Source of the DNA: Ruminococcus_G sp050944415
GTDB taxonomy: Bacteria; Bacillota; Clostridia; Lachnospirales; Lachnospiraceae
DNA: 64,000 nt
Reading direction: 5' to 3'
Assembly: GCA_050944415.1 (NCBI GenBank)
Contig: JBMNRA010000004.1
Coordinates: 1 to 64,000, forward strand
Position 1 is the stretch's first letter. Each line of letters starts with the position of its first letter. Position numbers and translations under genes: made by a program. The notes under the pieces were generated by a model, which saw only the letters and a program-made list of their open reading frames with translations, searched no databases and was not told where the DNA came from. Shown piece after piece: positions 33,659 to 43,444 of this stretch.

Positions 33659-34870
33659 CTACAGATTGGCACGCACCAGTCTGGGCTTGTAACCCTTTTG
33701 CTCCAACGCTTTTACAATGCTGTTTTTATGTGCCGTTCCGTAAGCTTCCAATGTAATCCGAAGTTCCACTGCAGCATTCCGGTTAATGCTGAAAAACTGG
33801 TTATGATCCAGTTTAATGACATTTCCCTGCTGCTGCGCAATTACCTGCGATACCCTCACCAGCTCTCCCGGTTTGTCCGGCAGCAGAACGGAAATAGTGA
33901 AGATTCTGTCACGCTGAATCAGTCCGTTCTGAACCACAGAGGACATGGTAATCACATCCATATTTCCTCCGCTTAATATGCATACCACTTTCTTATTTTT
34001 CACCTTCAGATCTTTCATTGCCGCCACTGTCAACAGACCGGAATTCTCTACGATCATCTTGTGATTTTCCACCATATCCAGAAACGCAACAATCAAATCT
34101 TCATCTTTTACGGTTATAATATCATCCAGATATTTCTGAATATAGGGAAAAATAATTTCTCCCGGTGTTTTTACCGCTGTTCCGTCTGCAATAGTCCCCA
34201 CAGTGGGAAGCGTAGTCACTTTTCCGTTTTTCAGAGAAACCTGCATACAGTTGGCGCCTGCCGGTTCCACTCCCACCACTTTTATATTGGGATTGAGCAT
34301 TTTTGCCAGCGTAGCAACACCCGTAGCCAATCCGCCCCCTCCGATGGGAACCAGAATATAATCCACCAGAGGCAGTTCCTTTATGATTTCCATGGCAATG
34401 GTCCCCTGTCCCGTAGCCACTGCCGGATCATCAAAGGGGTGGATAAAGGTATATCCGTTCTGCTCCGCCAGCTCATAGGCTTTTTCACAGGCTTCATCGT
34501 ATACGTCACCGTATAATACGACTTCTGCACCGTAGCTTTTGGTACGGTCTACTTTGATCAGAGGCGTAGTGGTGGGCATTACAATGACCGCTTTTACTCC
34601 AAATTTCTTCGCCGCATAAGCTACTCCCTGCGCATGGTTTCCAGCGGAGGCTGTAATCAGTCCTTTTTTTCTTTCCTCTTCCGAAAGCGTGCTGATTTTA
34701 TAGTAGGCGCCTCTGATTTTATAAGCGCCGGTCACCTGCATATTCTCCGGCTTCAGATAAACCTTGTTTCCGGTGGAACTGCTCAGATAATCACTGTATA
34801 TCAGTTTTGTTTCCTGCGTCACCTCTTTCACTATTTCTGAAGCTTCTTCAAATTTATCCAGCGTTAACAT
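33659..34870 (-). CDS. ilvA: Threonine ammonia-lyase
   Basis: The 403-residue protein deaminates threonine to 2-oxobutyrate with PLP. The PLP lysine sits in GAYKIRGAYYK, the phosphate-binding glycine loop is GGGGLATGVA, and a C-terminal ACT domain from about residue 325 is the usual isoleucine-binding part. The length and single ACT domain match the short biosynthetic or catabolic type found in Clostridia, and I cannot choose between the two roles. No other branched-chain genes are adjacent. It follows ftsY by 36 bases. Confidence 0.88.
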   Translation of the reverse strand: MLTLDKFEEASEIVKEVTQETKLIYSDYLSSSTGNKVYLKPENMQVTGAYKIRGAYYKISTLSEEERKKGLITASAGNHAQGVAYAAKKFGVKAVIVMPTTTPLIKVDRTKSYGAEVVLYGDVYDEACEKAYELAEQNGYTFIHPFDDPAVATGQGTIAMEIIKELPLVDYILVPIGGGGLATGVATLAKMLNPNIKVVGVEPAGANCMQVSLKNGKVTTLPTVGTIADGTAVKTPGEIIFPYIQKYLDDIITVKDEDLIVAFLDMVENHKMIVENSGLLTVAAMKDLKVKNKKVVCILSGGNMDVITMSSVVQNGLIQRDRIFTISVLLPDKPGELVRVSQVIAQQQGNVIKLDHNQFFSINRNAAVELRITLEAYGTAHKNSIVKALEQKGYKPRLVRANL

Positions 34871-34906
34871 TTTCTCATCTCCCGTATCATTTTAATTTCT
34901 TTTCTG

Positions 34907-35842
34907 CTATTCTTCTCTGTTGTGAAACAGAGCATTGACAAATTCCTCCGGATCAAATTTCTGCAAATCATCGATAGTTTCTCCCACACCGATATATTTT
35001 ACAGGAATATCAAGCTCTGACTGTATGGCAACGGCAATTCCGCCTTTGGCCGTACCGTCCAGCTTTGTCAGAATAATTCCTGTCACATTGGCAACCTCTG
35101 CAAACTGTCGCGCCTGAACCAGAGCATTCTGTCCCGTAGTTCCGTCCAGTACCACCAGCGTTTCCAGATATGCCTCCGGATACTCCCTTTCCAGAATTCT
35201 GTAAATTTTCTTCAGCTCTTCCATCAGGTTTTTTTTGTTATGAAGTCTTCCCGCTGTATCACAGAGAAGAATATCCGCCTTTCTGGCTTTTGCAGCCTGC
35301 ACGGCGTCATAGACTACTGCTGCAGGGTCTGCGCCCTCCTGTCCGCCGATAATTTCCACGCCGGCTCTGTTGGCCCACTGTGTCAGCTGCTCTCCCGCTG
35401 CCGCACGGAAAGTATCCGCCGCTGCCAGTATCACTTTTTTTCCCTGCTCTTTCAGCTTGCCTGCCAGTTTTCCCACAGAAGTGGTTTTTCCTACCCCGTT
35501 TACACCGATCACCAGCACTACAGATTTCCGGTTCTCAAACTCATAAGCTCTTTCTCCCACGTCCATCTGCCGGATAATGCTGTCGATCAGCAGCTGTTTG
35601 CATTCTGACGGTTCCTTAATTCTCTTTTCTTTCACCTGTTCTTTCAGATTCTCAATGATGGCGTTGGTGGTATTGATTCCAATATCGCCCATTACCAGAA
35701 TTTCTTCAATCTCTTCGTAAAAATCTTCATCAATGCTGGAAAAACCGCTGAAAATAGAATCAATTCCAGCCACAATATTGTCTCTCGTCTTTGACAGCCC
35801 ACTCACCAGCCGTTTAAAAAAGCCCTGTTTTTCTCCTGACAT
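34907..35842 (-). CDS. ftsY: Signal recognition particle receptor FtsY
   Basis: The 311-residue protein is the SRP receptor, with the acidic A domain of E. coli missing, as is usual in Firmicutes. The NG domain shows GVNGVGKTTSVGKL, AADTFRAAA, DTAGR and TKLDGTAKGG. It docks ribosome-nascent chain complexes to the membrane via Ffh. It lies 14 bases after smc in the classic rnc-smc-ftsY order. Ffh itself is not in the window. Confidence 0.95.
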   Translation of the reverse strand: MSGEKQGFFKRLVSGLSKTRDNIVAGIDSIFSGFSSIDEDFYEEIEEILVMGDIGINTTNAIIENLKEQVKEKRIKEPSECKQLLIDSIIRQMDVGERAYEFENRKSVVLVIGVNGVGKTTSVGKLAGKLKEQGKKVILAAADTFRAAAGEQLTQWANRAGVEIIGGQEGADPAAVVYDAVQAAKARKADILLCDTAGRLHNKKNLMEELKKIYRILEREYPEAYLETLVVLDGTTGQNALVQARQFAEVANVTGIILTKLDGTAKGGIAVAIQSELDIPVKYIGVGETIDDLQKFDPEEFVNALFHNREE

Positions 35843-35856
35843 ATAATATTTCCTCT

Positions 35857-38800
35857 CTACTTGTCCAAATCATTTTCAATAAGATTCACAGACACCAACG
35901 TGGAGACTCCCTTTTCCTGCATGGTAATTCCGTACAGCCGGTCAGCCGCCGTCATGGTGCCTCTCCTATGTGTAATAATAATAAATTGGGTGTTCTTTGT
36001 CAACTTATGAAGATACTGTGCAAAACGGGTAACGTTGGAATCATCCAGCGCAGCCTCTATTTCATCCAGAAGGCAGAAGGGCGAAGGCTTCAAATTCTGA
36101 ATGGCAAAAAGAAGTGCTATGGCGGTCAGTGCCTTTTCCCCGCCGGAGAGCTGCATCATATTCTGAAGCTTTTTCCCGGGCGGCTGGGAAACAATCCGAA
36201 TTCCGGCTTCCAGCACATCTTCTTCCTCCATCAGTTCCAGCGTGCCTTTTCCACCGCCGAACAACTGCTTGAACGCCTTATCAAATTCCCTCTGTATTTC
36301 CGCAAACTTTTCTGTGAACTGCCTGCGCATTCCCTGATCCAGCTCGTCAATAATGCCAAGCAGCGTCTTCTCCGACTCCACCAGATCGCTGTGCTGGGTT
36401 TCCAGAAAATCATGGCGTTCCTTCAGTTCTTTATAATCTTCAATGGCATTGACATTAACCGGTCCCAGTTTTCGTATTTCTTCTTTACAGGAGGACACAT
36501 TTTTTTTCAGTTCTCCCTCCTCTTTCTCATCCGCCTTGCCAAACTATCCGACGGATCCGGGAGTAATTTCATACTCCTCCCACATATATTGAATTTTCTG
36601 TTCCCGGCTTTCTTCCAATTTTTCCTTCTGGTGATTCAGACGGAAGCTTTCCTTATCCAGCAGATTCATGTTGCGGGACAGTTCATCTCTCTTCGCAAAG
36701 AATGCTTTATACTTCCCGTTCATCTCTTCTTTCCGGATGGTATATTCCTGAATCTCCCGATCCAGATTTTGTGCTTCCTCCTCCGCTTTCCTGGCAGACT
36801 CTTTCAGTCTGTCTATCTGCTCTTCTTTTTCCGCCGTCTGATGACCGCCTTTTTTCTGCTCTTTATCAAGCAGTTTCAATTCCTGCTCATATCGGCCGAT
36901 TTCATTTTGCACACGAAGCAGATTTTCACCGGCGAACTCTTCTTTCTGTTTCAGTGACATATCCTGGAGATTTGCTTCCTCCAGTCTGTGCATCTGTTCC
37001 TCTTCTCTGACGGCGAGCATTTCCTGCTCTTTCTGCAGACTGTCTATTTTTGCTTCCTGTTCTTTCTCCTGCTTCCGGTATTCTTCCAACGTACGCTCTA
37101 TCTGGCGGCTGTTGTCATTGATTTCTTTCATCTGCTGCTCAATTTCCTTAAGCTCATCCCGGATCTGGGCCGTATCCTGGTCTCCCTGGGATATTTTTTC
37201 TTTTGCCTGCTCCAGATTAATACCTGCCGTATTCTGAAGTACACACTGCTCCCGGATACGGTCGGATATTTCGGCAATGGTATCCCTCAGCACATTGCGC
37301 CTGCTCCGGTTTCCGTCAATGGAACGCTGCATATTTTCCATATCTTTTTTCAGCATTTTCACATTGGCTTCCAGTTCTTCAATCTCACGCCTGCGTCCCA
37401 GCAGATTACTGCTGTTCTTAAAGGCCCCGCCAGTCATGGAGCCGCCGGGATTTAACAGCTCACCTTCCAGTGTTACCATACGGACGGACTGCCGGTACTT
37501 CTTTCCGATAGCTATGGCATGATCAATATGATCCACCACCACTGTTTTACCCAAAAGCTGAGCCAGCAGCGCTTCATAAATTTTTTCGGAAGCAACCAGA
37601 CTGCTGGCAACACCGATGACGCCTTTTTCCTTCAAAACTTCCGGTTTTGAAAATGTCGGATTTCCTTTTACTGTCGTTAAAGGAAGGAAAGTAGCCCGTC
37701 CATATCTGTTCTTTTTCAGAAATTCAATCATGGCTTTGGCTGTGTTTTCATTGTCTGTCACGATATTCTGGATACTTCCTCCCAAAGCTGTCTCCACCGC
37801 CGTCTCGTACTTTTTCTCCGTCTGAATCAGATCTGCCACTACGCCTTTAATGCCACGGTTTCTGTCTTTTTGTTCCATGACTTTTCGTATGCTGTTTCCG
37901 AATCCGTCGTACCGCTCCGCCAGATTTTTCAGCGATTCCAGCCGTGATGCTTCCCGATGATAGGCTGTCTGACCGACTTCCATCTGCCGGCTCTGCTCCT
38001 GGATGGTCTGTTGCAGCTGTGCCACTTCCTCATTCATCCGTTTCTGTTCCCTGCGCATCTCTTCTATAGATCTGGTCAGCTGATCATACTCTTTCTGGTA
38101 CTGCTGACAGGATTCCTGCAGATGTCTGCCGTCCGTTTTCATGCGGAGCATTCTTTGATTCAGCCCCGACCGGCGGATCTGAATCTGCTCCAGCATAGCG
38201 TCATACCGCTGCGTTTTTCCCTTTGTCGCCGCGCGCTCATTGAGAATTTCCAGCAGACGGTTTTTGCCCTCTTCAACAGCTGTCTCGCATCTGGTAAGTT
38301 CTTCCTGGACTTTTTTCAGCTCCTGTTCCTTTTCTTTCCGGTTCTTTTCCGATATCAGACGATCTTTTCCAAGACTTTCCTTTTCTTCCCGGTAAACCGT
38401 CTCACTCTCTTTTCTCTTCCGGATATCTTCTTTCAGTGCCTGAATTCTTTCCCTGTAATGCTCTTCATTCTGACGATCAGCATTAATCTGTTCCCGCAGC
38501 ACATTAATCTGCCCTTCAATCTGCTGCCGCCGGACCGCCTGACCGGAAGACATATCCCTGCGCTTTTCGATTTCTTCCTCCAGCCTGCTGATTTCCTGCT
38601 CTAGATTTTCATACGCTTCCTTTGTCTGTTCAAATTCCCGTGTGCTTTCTTCCAGTTCGTTCCGGAGATTTTCCAGATTTTCCTCCAGCTTTCCCAGCTG
38701 GCGGCCGCTCTGCTCCATTTCTTTAAGAAACAGGCTGGCTTCCAGTCCTTTCAATTCTTCTCTCTTCTTCAGGTATGTACGGGCTATCTCTGACTGTCGC

Positions 38801-39417
38801 TCCAGTGGACCCAGCTGACGCTTCAGCTCGCTTAATATATCATTGACACGGACCAGATTCTGCTGCTCTTCCGATAGTTTTTTCAACGCTGTATTCTTTC
38901 TTCTTTTGAATTTGACAATGCCTGCCGCCTCATCGAACAGCTCACGTCTCTCTTCCGGTTTACCGCTCAGAATTTTATCAATCTGTCCCTGACCGATGAT
39001 GGAATAGCCCTCTTTCCCGATACCAGTATCGTAAAACAGCTCATTAATATCTTTCAGGCGGCAGCTGCATCCATTCAGAAGATACTCGCTTTCTCCGGAA
39101 CGATACAGTCTCCGAGTCACCGTCACTTCTTCAAATTCAATGTCCAGCTTGTGATCGGAATTGTCCAGAGTGATCGCTACAGACGCAAATCCCAGGGGCT
39201 TTCTGTTCTCCGTTCCGGAAAAGATGACATCCTGCATGTTGCCGCCGCGCAGCTGCTTTGCACTCTGCTCTCCCAAAACCCAACGCACAGCATCCGCCAC
39301 ATTGCTTTTTCCGCTGCCATTTGGCCCAACGATTCCCGTAATTCCATTATGAAATTCAAAACAGATTTTATTTGCAAAAGATTTAAATCCCTGCACCTCA
39401 ATACTCTTTAAATACAT
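35857..39417 (-). pseudogene. smc: Chromosome partition protein SMC, interrupted by one in-frame amber codon
   Basis: The frame from 39417 to 35857 is 1187 codons including the final TAG, the same length as typical SMC, with no insertion or deletion. A single TAG at 36546-36544 splits it after residue 957, in the distal coiled coil before the C-terminal head. Upstream of it are the N-terminal Walker A region GPNGSGKSN and the hinge, with GGSMTGGAF. Downstream are the ABC signature LSGGEKAL and Walker B FCLLDEIEAALDD. The stretch around the stop is in phase on both sides. A possible restart is GTG at 36498, with GGAGGG 16 bases away. TAG also ends tyrA, pit, ilvA, plsX and smc itself, so it is a real stop here. 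A point mutation or base-call error is most likely. Confidence 0.85.
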
Positions 39418-39424
39418 TGTTCAC

Positions 39425-40111
39425 CTATTCTTGCCGCAGAGTGCAGATTGCATGGTATGCCGCTGTCTGCTCTGCCGCTTTTTTTGTTCGTCCCGTACCT
39501 CTGCCCAGCAGCTGATCCCCCACATATACTTCCGCTGTAAAAACTTTATCATGATCCGGTCCTTCTTCTCCGGCCAGCCGATATGCGATTTCGCCGTGAT
39601 AACTTCCCTGAACCATCTCCTGAAGAATAGTTTTGCTGTCGTAAAACAGTTTTTTATGTTCAATATCATTCAGCACAAAACGATGGACAAATTCCCTGGC
39701 GCTGGAAAGACCTCCATCCAGGTAAATGGCTCCGATCACTGCTTCCAACGCATCTGATATGACAGAATCCCTTTTTCGGCCTCCTGTAAGATCCTCCCCC
39801 TTTCCCAGTTTGAGATAATCGCCCAGAGAAATCGCCCTGGCATCTCCTGCCAGAGTGGGTTCGCAGACAAGACTTGCCCTCAGTTTCGTCAGTTCTCCCT
39901 CGGGATAGTCCTCATAAGTATGGTATAAAAACTCGCTGGACAGCAGTTCAAGAACAGCATCGCCCAGAAACTCCAGCCGTTCGTTGCATTTCTGCCGGTT
40001 CATATGATGCTCATTAGTATAGGAACTGTGGCGCACCGCCATATCCAGAAGCTCCTTATTCTTAAAATTATATTTTAACTGGTCCTCCAGCTTACTTCGT
40101 TCTGCTTTCAT
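39425..40111 (-). CDS. rnc: Ribonuclease III
   Basis: The 228-residue protein has the RNase III signature ERLEFLGDAVLELL near residue 45, the acidic cleavage residues in DALEAVIGAIYLDGG, and a C-terminal double-stranded-RNA-binding domain from about residue 155. It matures rRNA precursors and cuts structured RNAs. It lies seven bases upstream of smc in the usual rnc-smc-ftsY arrangement, and follows acpP after a likely partial terminator. Confidence 0.95.
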   Translation of the reverse strand: MKAERSKLEDQLKYNFKNKELLDMAVRHSSYTNEHHMNRQKCNERLEFLGDAVLELLSSEFLYHTYEDYPEGELTKLRASLVCEPTLAGDARAISLGDYLKLGKGEDLTGGRKRDSVISDALEAVIGAIYLDGGLSSAREFVHRFVLNDIEHKKLFYDSKTILQEMVQGSYHGEIAYRLAGEEGPDHDKVFTAEVYVGDQLLGRGTGRTKKAAEQTAAYHAICTLRQE

Positions 40112-40130
40112 ATAATCCCCATTTCATAAC

Positions 40131-40170
40131 AATAAAAGACTGCCTCCTTAATCCAATTCCCGAGACAGCC
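40131..40170 (-). terminator. Possible terminator between acpP and rnc
   Basis: On the minus strand GGCTGTCTC pairs with GAGGCAGTC (two G-U pairs), followed by TTTTATT. It may lower expression of rnc, smc and ftsY relative to plsX-acpP. Confidence 0.5.
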
Positions 40171-40187
40171 TTTATTGGCATTCCTTT

Positions 40188-40433
40188 CTATCTGATTGCA
40201 CGTTTGATTGCTTCCACCGCATCGCCTACTGATACGATTTTTTCCGCCTCTTCGTTGGTAATCTCTATATCAAAGGTTTCTTCCACACCCATGATAATCT
40301 GAAAAACATCCAGCGAATCCGCACACAGATCATCCGCAAATCTGGTATCCATTTTCACTTCTGCCCTGTCCACATTCAGAACATCTGCGATAATTTCCTG
40401 CAGTTTTTCATATTCCACGCTACTACTTGCCAT
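40188..40433 (-). CDS. acpP: Acyl carrier protein
   Basis: The 81-residue acidic protein carries DLCADSLD near residue 35, where the Ser receives phosphopantetheine, and the helical pattern of ACP. It starts at ATG 40433, preceded by GAGGGGGAGG, 15 bases after plsX. It carries acyl chains in fatty-acid synthesis. An N-terminal extension of about four residues (MASS) precedes the usual beginning. Confidence 0.93.
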   Translation of the reverse strand: MASSSVEYEKLQEIIADVLNVDRAEVKMDTRFADDLCADSLDVFQIIMGVEETFDIEITNEEAEKIVSVGDAVEAIKRAIR

Positions 40434-40448
40434 ACTGTTCCTCCCCCT

Positions 40449-41465
40449 CTACTCTTCCTGTGCATCCGCAAGCTTCTCCCTGATTCTGTCACTGATATTC
40501 TGAGACTTGAACTGGATGCACTGAAGAATGGAATTTCGTATTTCCACTGCTCTGGAACTGCCATGGGTCTTTACCACCAGGCTTTTCAATCCCAAAAGCG
40601 GAGCACCGCCGTATTCGCTGGCATCAAAACTTTTTAATGTCTCTTTCAAAGCCGGCTTTACCAGAAGCGCCCCGATTTTACTTCTCAATGAAGTCATCAT
40701 TCCCTCTTTTACTTTGGAAATCAGCGTTGCACCCACGCCCTCGTACAGTTTCAGAATCACATTTCCCACAAAAGCCTCACACACAATCACATCCGCATAA
40801 CCTGCCGGTATGTCTCTGGCTTCAATACTGCCGATGAAATTGATATTCTTACACTTTTTTAAAAGGGGATACGTTTCTTTTACAAGAGCATTTCCCTTTT
40901 CCTCTTCTGCACCGATATTGACAATGGCCACTCTCGGATTTTTAATCCCGATTACGTATTCCATATAGATAGATCCTATCTGGGCAAACTGAACCAAATG
41001 GGAAGGTCTGGCGTCCACATTAGCGCCGCAGTCAATCAGCAGAGAAACTCCTTTCGCCGTGGGGATCAGAGGTGCCAGCGGCGACCGCTCCACGCCTTTT
41101 ATTCTGCCCACCAGAACCTGACCGCCCACCAGAACAGCTCCCGTACTTCCGGAAGATACGAAGGCATCTGCCTCGCCTTTTCTCACCATAGTAAGCGCCG
41201 TTACAATAGAAGAATCCTTTTTTGTACGGATAGCATTTACCGGAGGTTCCGCCGTTTCAATAATTTCAGAAGCATGTATAACCTTCAGACGCTCTTTCGG
41301 ATAAGAATACTTATTCAACTCCTGTTCCACCAATTCCTTTTTTCCCACCAGATAGACAAAAATATTCTTATTGATATTAAGAGCATCCACCGCACCTTTC
41401 ACCGGTTCTGCCGGGGCATAGTCACCTCCCATGGCATCTACGGCCACTTTTACCAAATTGTCCAT
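40449..41465 (-). CDS. plsX: Phosphate acyltransferase PlsX
   Basis: The 338-residue protein makes acyl phosphate from acyl-ACP for phospholipid synthesis. Family features are VAVDAMGGDYAP at the N terminus, SSGSTGAVLVGG, LIDCGANVDARP and GVGATL near the end. It is 15 bases upstream of acpP, its substrate carrier, which is the standard order. GGAGATG precedes ATG 41465. Confidence 0.95.
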   Translation of the reverse strand: MDNLVKVAVDAMGGDYAPAEPVKGAVDALNINKNIFVYLVGKKELVEQELNKYSYPKERLKVIHASEIIETAEPPVNAIRTKKDSSIVTALTMVRKGEADAFVSSGSTGAVLVGGQVLVGRIKGVERSPLAPLIPTAKGVSLLIDCGANVDARPSHLVQFAQIGSIYMEYVIGIKNPRVAIVNIGAEEEKGNALVKETYPLLKKCKNINFIGSIEARDIPAGYADVIVCEAFVGNVILKLYEGVGATLISKVKEGMMTSLRSKIGALLVKPALKETLKSFDASEYGGAPLLGLKSLVVKTHGSSRAVEIRNSILQCIQFKSQNISDRIREKLADAQEE

Positions 41466-41551
41466 TCTTTCATCTCCAAATACTTTTTTTCCATACAGGA
41501 ATCACACACTAAGAATAATATACTAGACATCAGAACAAATTGCAAGTTGCT

Positions 41552-41595
41552 AAAAGCAGGAGCGGCTGCCATACAGCACACTCCTGCCTGCTTTT
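41552..41595. terminator. Terminator of the cell-wall-binding lipoprotein gene
   Basis: AAAAGCAGG and CCTGCTTTT (each strand) frame a hairpin between the lipoprotein gene and plsX, with short T runs on both sides. Confidence 0.5.
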
Positions 41596-41597
41596 GT

Positions 41598-42539
41598 TTA
41601 TTCTGCCAGCCGGCCGTCCGGATTCAGCCATTTGCCATCCACTTCACAATTGCTGAGCATGATTCCGTCTTCGTTAAAATAATACCAGCTTCCGTCAATC
41701 TCTTCCCATTCGGAAATCTTAATGGCTCCGTCAGAGGCCGAATAGTACATGCTTCCATCGCTGTCCAGCCAGCCGGTATGCATGGCGCCGCTGCTCTCCA
41801 GGAAATATCTCTTTCCATCCACTGTAATCCATCCGGTTGCCATTGATCCGTCCTCATTGAGATAATACCATACGTTATCTACCTCAGCCCATCCGGTTCT
41901 CATATAACCGTTTTTGTCAAAAAGATACCATTTGCCGTCTACCTTTGCCCAGTCGCTGACTACTTTTTCTCCGTCTTTCACGTAGAACCATCCGGTATCA
42001 TCCTCTGTCCATCCTTCCGCCAGTTCACCTTTTTTTGGTGCAGGCTTGGCGTCCGGATCCACATAAATATGGTACATGCCGCTGGTAGTCATATTAATGG
42101 CATTGTCAACCGTATTAGTGGCAACCACAAAATAGTACCAGTGTCCTTCCTCAGACGTATCCGGCTGATAGCTGCTGTCCGTTGCACCTTCAATCAACAT
42201 TCCGCCGCCGTTGGAATCAACCGTGTTTCTGTACCACTGATATGTAATTTTTCCTTCTCCCTTAACCTCGGCCTTTACTTCCAGCGGTTCAGCCTCATCA
42301 CCCACTGCGTACGTCGCTTCCCCCTTCAGATTCGTCGTAAACTCAGGTGCTTCCACACTGGTGTCCACCTGGACAGCATCCGGATCAAAGGTTTCTCCCT
42401 GACTGTCTGCTGAAGAATCCTCTGTACTGGTATGCCCCCACAGAAGATTCCAGGTATTCTTTACCGAAGAACAGCCTGTGAAAAGAGTCAGACCACTGAT
42501 CAGTGCCACTGCTAAAATCCCTTTTTTAATAACTTTCAT
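41598..42539 (-). CDS. Lipoprotein with Ig-like domain and cell-wall-binding repeats
   Basis: The 313-residue protein has a lipoprotein signal with lipobox FTGC at residues 20-23 and then a low-complexity linker. An Ig-like segment follows at about residues 60-160, with ITYQWYRNT and HWYYFVVATN. About six choline/cell-wall-binding repeats come after it, with the WY-pattern units GWFYVKDGEKV, KWYLFDKNGYM, VWYYLNEDGSM, RYFLESSGAM, SMYYSASDGAI and SWYYFNEDGIM. The repeats bind teichoic-acid or glycan decorations in other proteins. Lipid anchoring plus wall binding is unusual. It may link membrane and wall. No enzymatic domain is present. Confidence 0.8.
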   Translation of the reverse strand: MKVIKKGILAVALISGLTLFTGCSSVKNTWNLLWGHTSTEDSSADSQGETFDPDAVQVDTSVEAPEFTTNLKGEATYAVGDEAEPLEVKAEVKGEGKITYQWYRNTVDSNGGGMLIEGATDSSYQPDTSEEGHWYYFVVATNTVDNAINMTTSGMYHIYVDPDAKPAPKKGELAEGWTEDDTGWFYVKDGEKVVSDWAKVDGKWYLFDKNGYMRTGWAEVDNVWYYLNEDGSMATGWITVDGKRYFLESSGAMHTGWLDSDGSMYYSASDGAIKISEWEEIDGSWYYFNEDGIMLSNCEVDGKWLNPDGRLAE

Positions 42540-42621
42540 ACTCTTTACCCCTATTCTGAAATGTTACATTTTTTTTGCATTTTCATGTAAATCCTGTTTC
42601 ACATTATATCACACAGATGTT

Positions 42622-43185
42622 CTATCCGTCAATCTCAGTCTCCGGAAGCAGAAACATGCCAAAATATGTCACTGTATTCTGTCCGTTAATATACTGCATT
42701 CCGCTGGCGGCAGCCAGCTGGGTGCAGTTCATACAGTACGCCTCCACCGATGAGATAGCCTTGTCGGGCATTCTGCAGGGTTCTCCCGTTATCTGGGCAC
42801 ATACTTTACAGCGGTCACATTTTCCGGCCGTCAGCTGAAGAAAATGAGAATAACTCTGAGATATGATTTTTTCAATCTTATCTGCCGTTTTTGAGTGTTT
42901 TTCCGCAGCCTCCATCATTCCTTCTATATCATAAGAATCTTCTATTTCTGTCACTGTCTGAAAAACCAGGCCCTTTGCATAAGACTTAGCTTCCGCGATC
43001 AGCTCCCCCGGTTCTCCCACATTAGGGGGACATGCATAATTTCTTCCGTAATTTCCGCAGTAATTGGCCTCGCATGCCTTCCGCAGCTCTTCATCAAATA
43101 CAATCTGATCCGTATCAATTACCTGCGCCTTATAAGCGCCGCATTCCAGCGCCTTTTGCGCCAGTTCTTCAAAAAAGTTTCCCAT
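42622..43185 (-). CDS. DUF2284 cysteine-rich protein
   Basis: The 187-residue protein matches DUF2284, predicted metal-binding proteins. It has CGNYGRNYACPPN near residue 45 and a C-terminal cluster CDRCKVCAQITGEPC with a following CMNC. The Cys pattern points to an Fe-S cluster. I start at 43185, with GGGGTG upstream; an in-frame GTG at 43197 is less well placed. Function is not known. Confidence 0.75.
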   Translation of the reverse strand: MGNFFEELAQKALECGAYKAQVIDTDQIVFDEELRKACEANYCGNYGRNYACPPNVGEPGELIAEAKSYAKGLVFQTVTEIEDSYDIEGMMEAAEKHSKTADKIEKIISQSYSHFLQLTAGKCDRCKVCAQITGEPCRMPDKAISSVEAYCMNCTQLAAASGMQYINGQNTVTYFGMFLLPETEIDG

Positions 43186-43226
43186 AACGCACCCCACATT
43201 TCTTACATATTATTATTACTATAACA

Positions 43227-43253
43227 AAAGGCTTTCCGTACCCGGAAAGCCTT
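43227..43253 (-). terminator. Terminator of rpmF
   Basis: On the minus strand AAGGCTTTCC and GGAAAGCCTT form a ten-base-pair perfect stem with a loop of about six bases, followed by TTGTTATA. Confidence 0.85.
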
Positions 43254-43261
43254 ACTGGCAA

Positions 43262-43441
43262 TTAGTCCATTGAAATAATTTCTTTTTTATTATAGGAACC
43301 ACATGCCTTGCATACACGGTGAGGCATCATCAGCTCTCCGCATTTGCTGCATTTTACCAGGTTCGGAGCACTCATTTTCCAGTTTGCTCTTCTTTTATCT
43401 CTTCTGGCTTTAGATGTTTTATTTTTTGGACAGATGGACAT
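43262..43441 (-). CDS. rpmF: 50S ribosomal protein L32
   Basis: The 59-residue protein is short and basic, with MSICPKNKTSKARRDKRRA at the N terminus. The zinc-type Cys pairs KCSKCG and CKACGSYN flank HRVC. It follows yceD by three bases, an order that is conserved in bacteria. GGAGGTG precedes the ATG at 43441. Encoded cysteines imply zinc binding (the C+ form). Confidence 0.95.
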   Translation of the reverse strand: MSICPKNKTSKARRDKRRANWKMSAPNLVKCSKCGELMMPHRVCKACGSYNKKEIISMD

Positions 43442-43444
43442 TTA

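Noticed and set aside
36544..36546. Pyrrolysine or suppressor decoding of the TAG codon in smc
   Set aside because: TAG ends many other genes here (tyrA, pit, ilvA, plsX and smc itself), and no pyl genes are visible. It is recorded as an interruption, not as a recoded codon.
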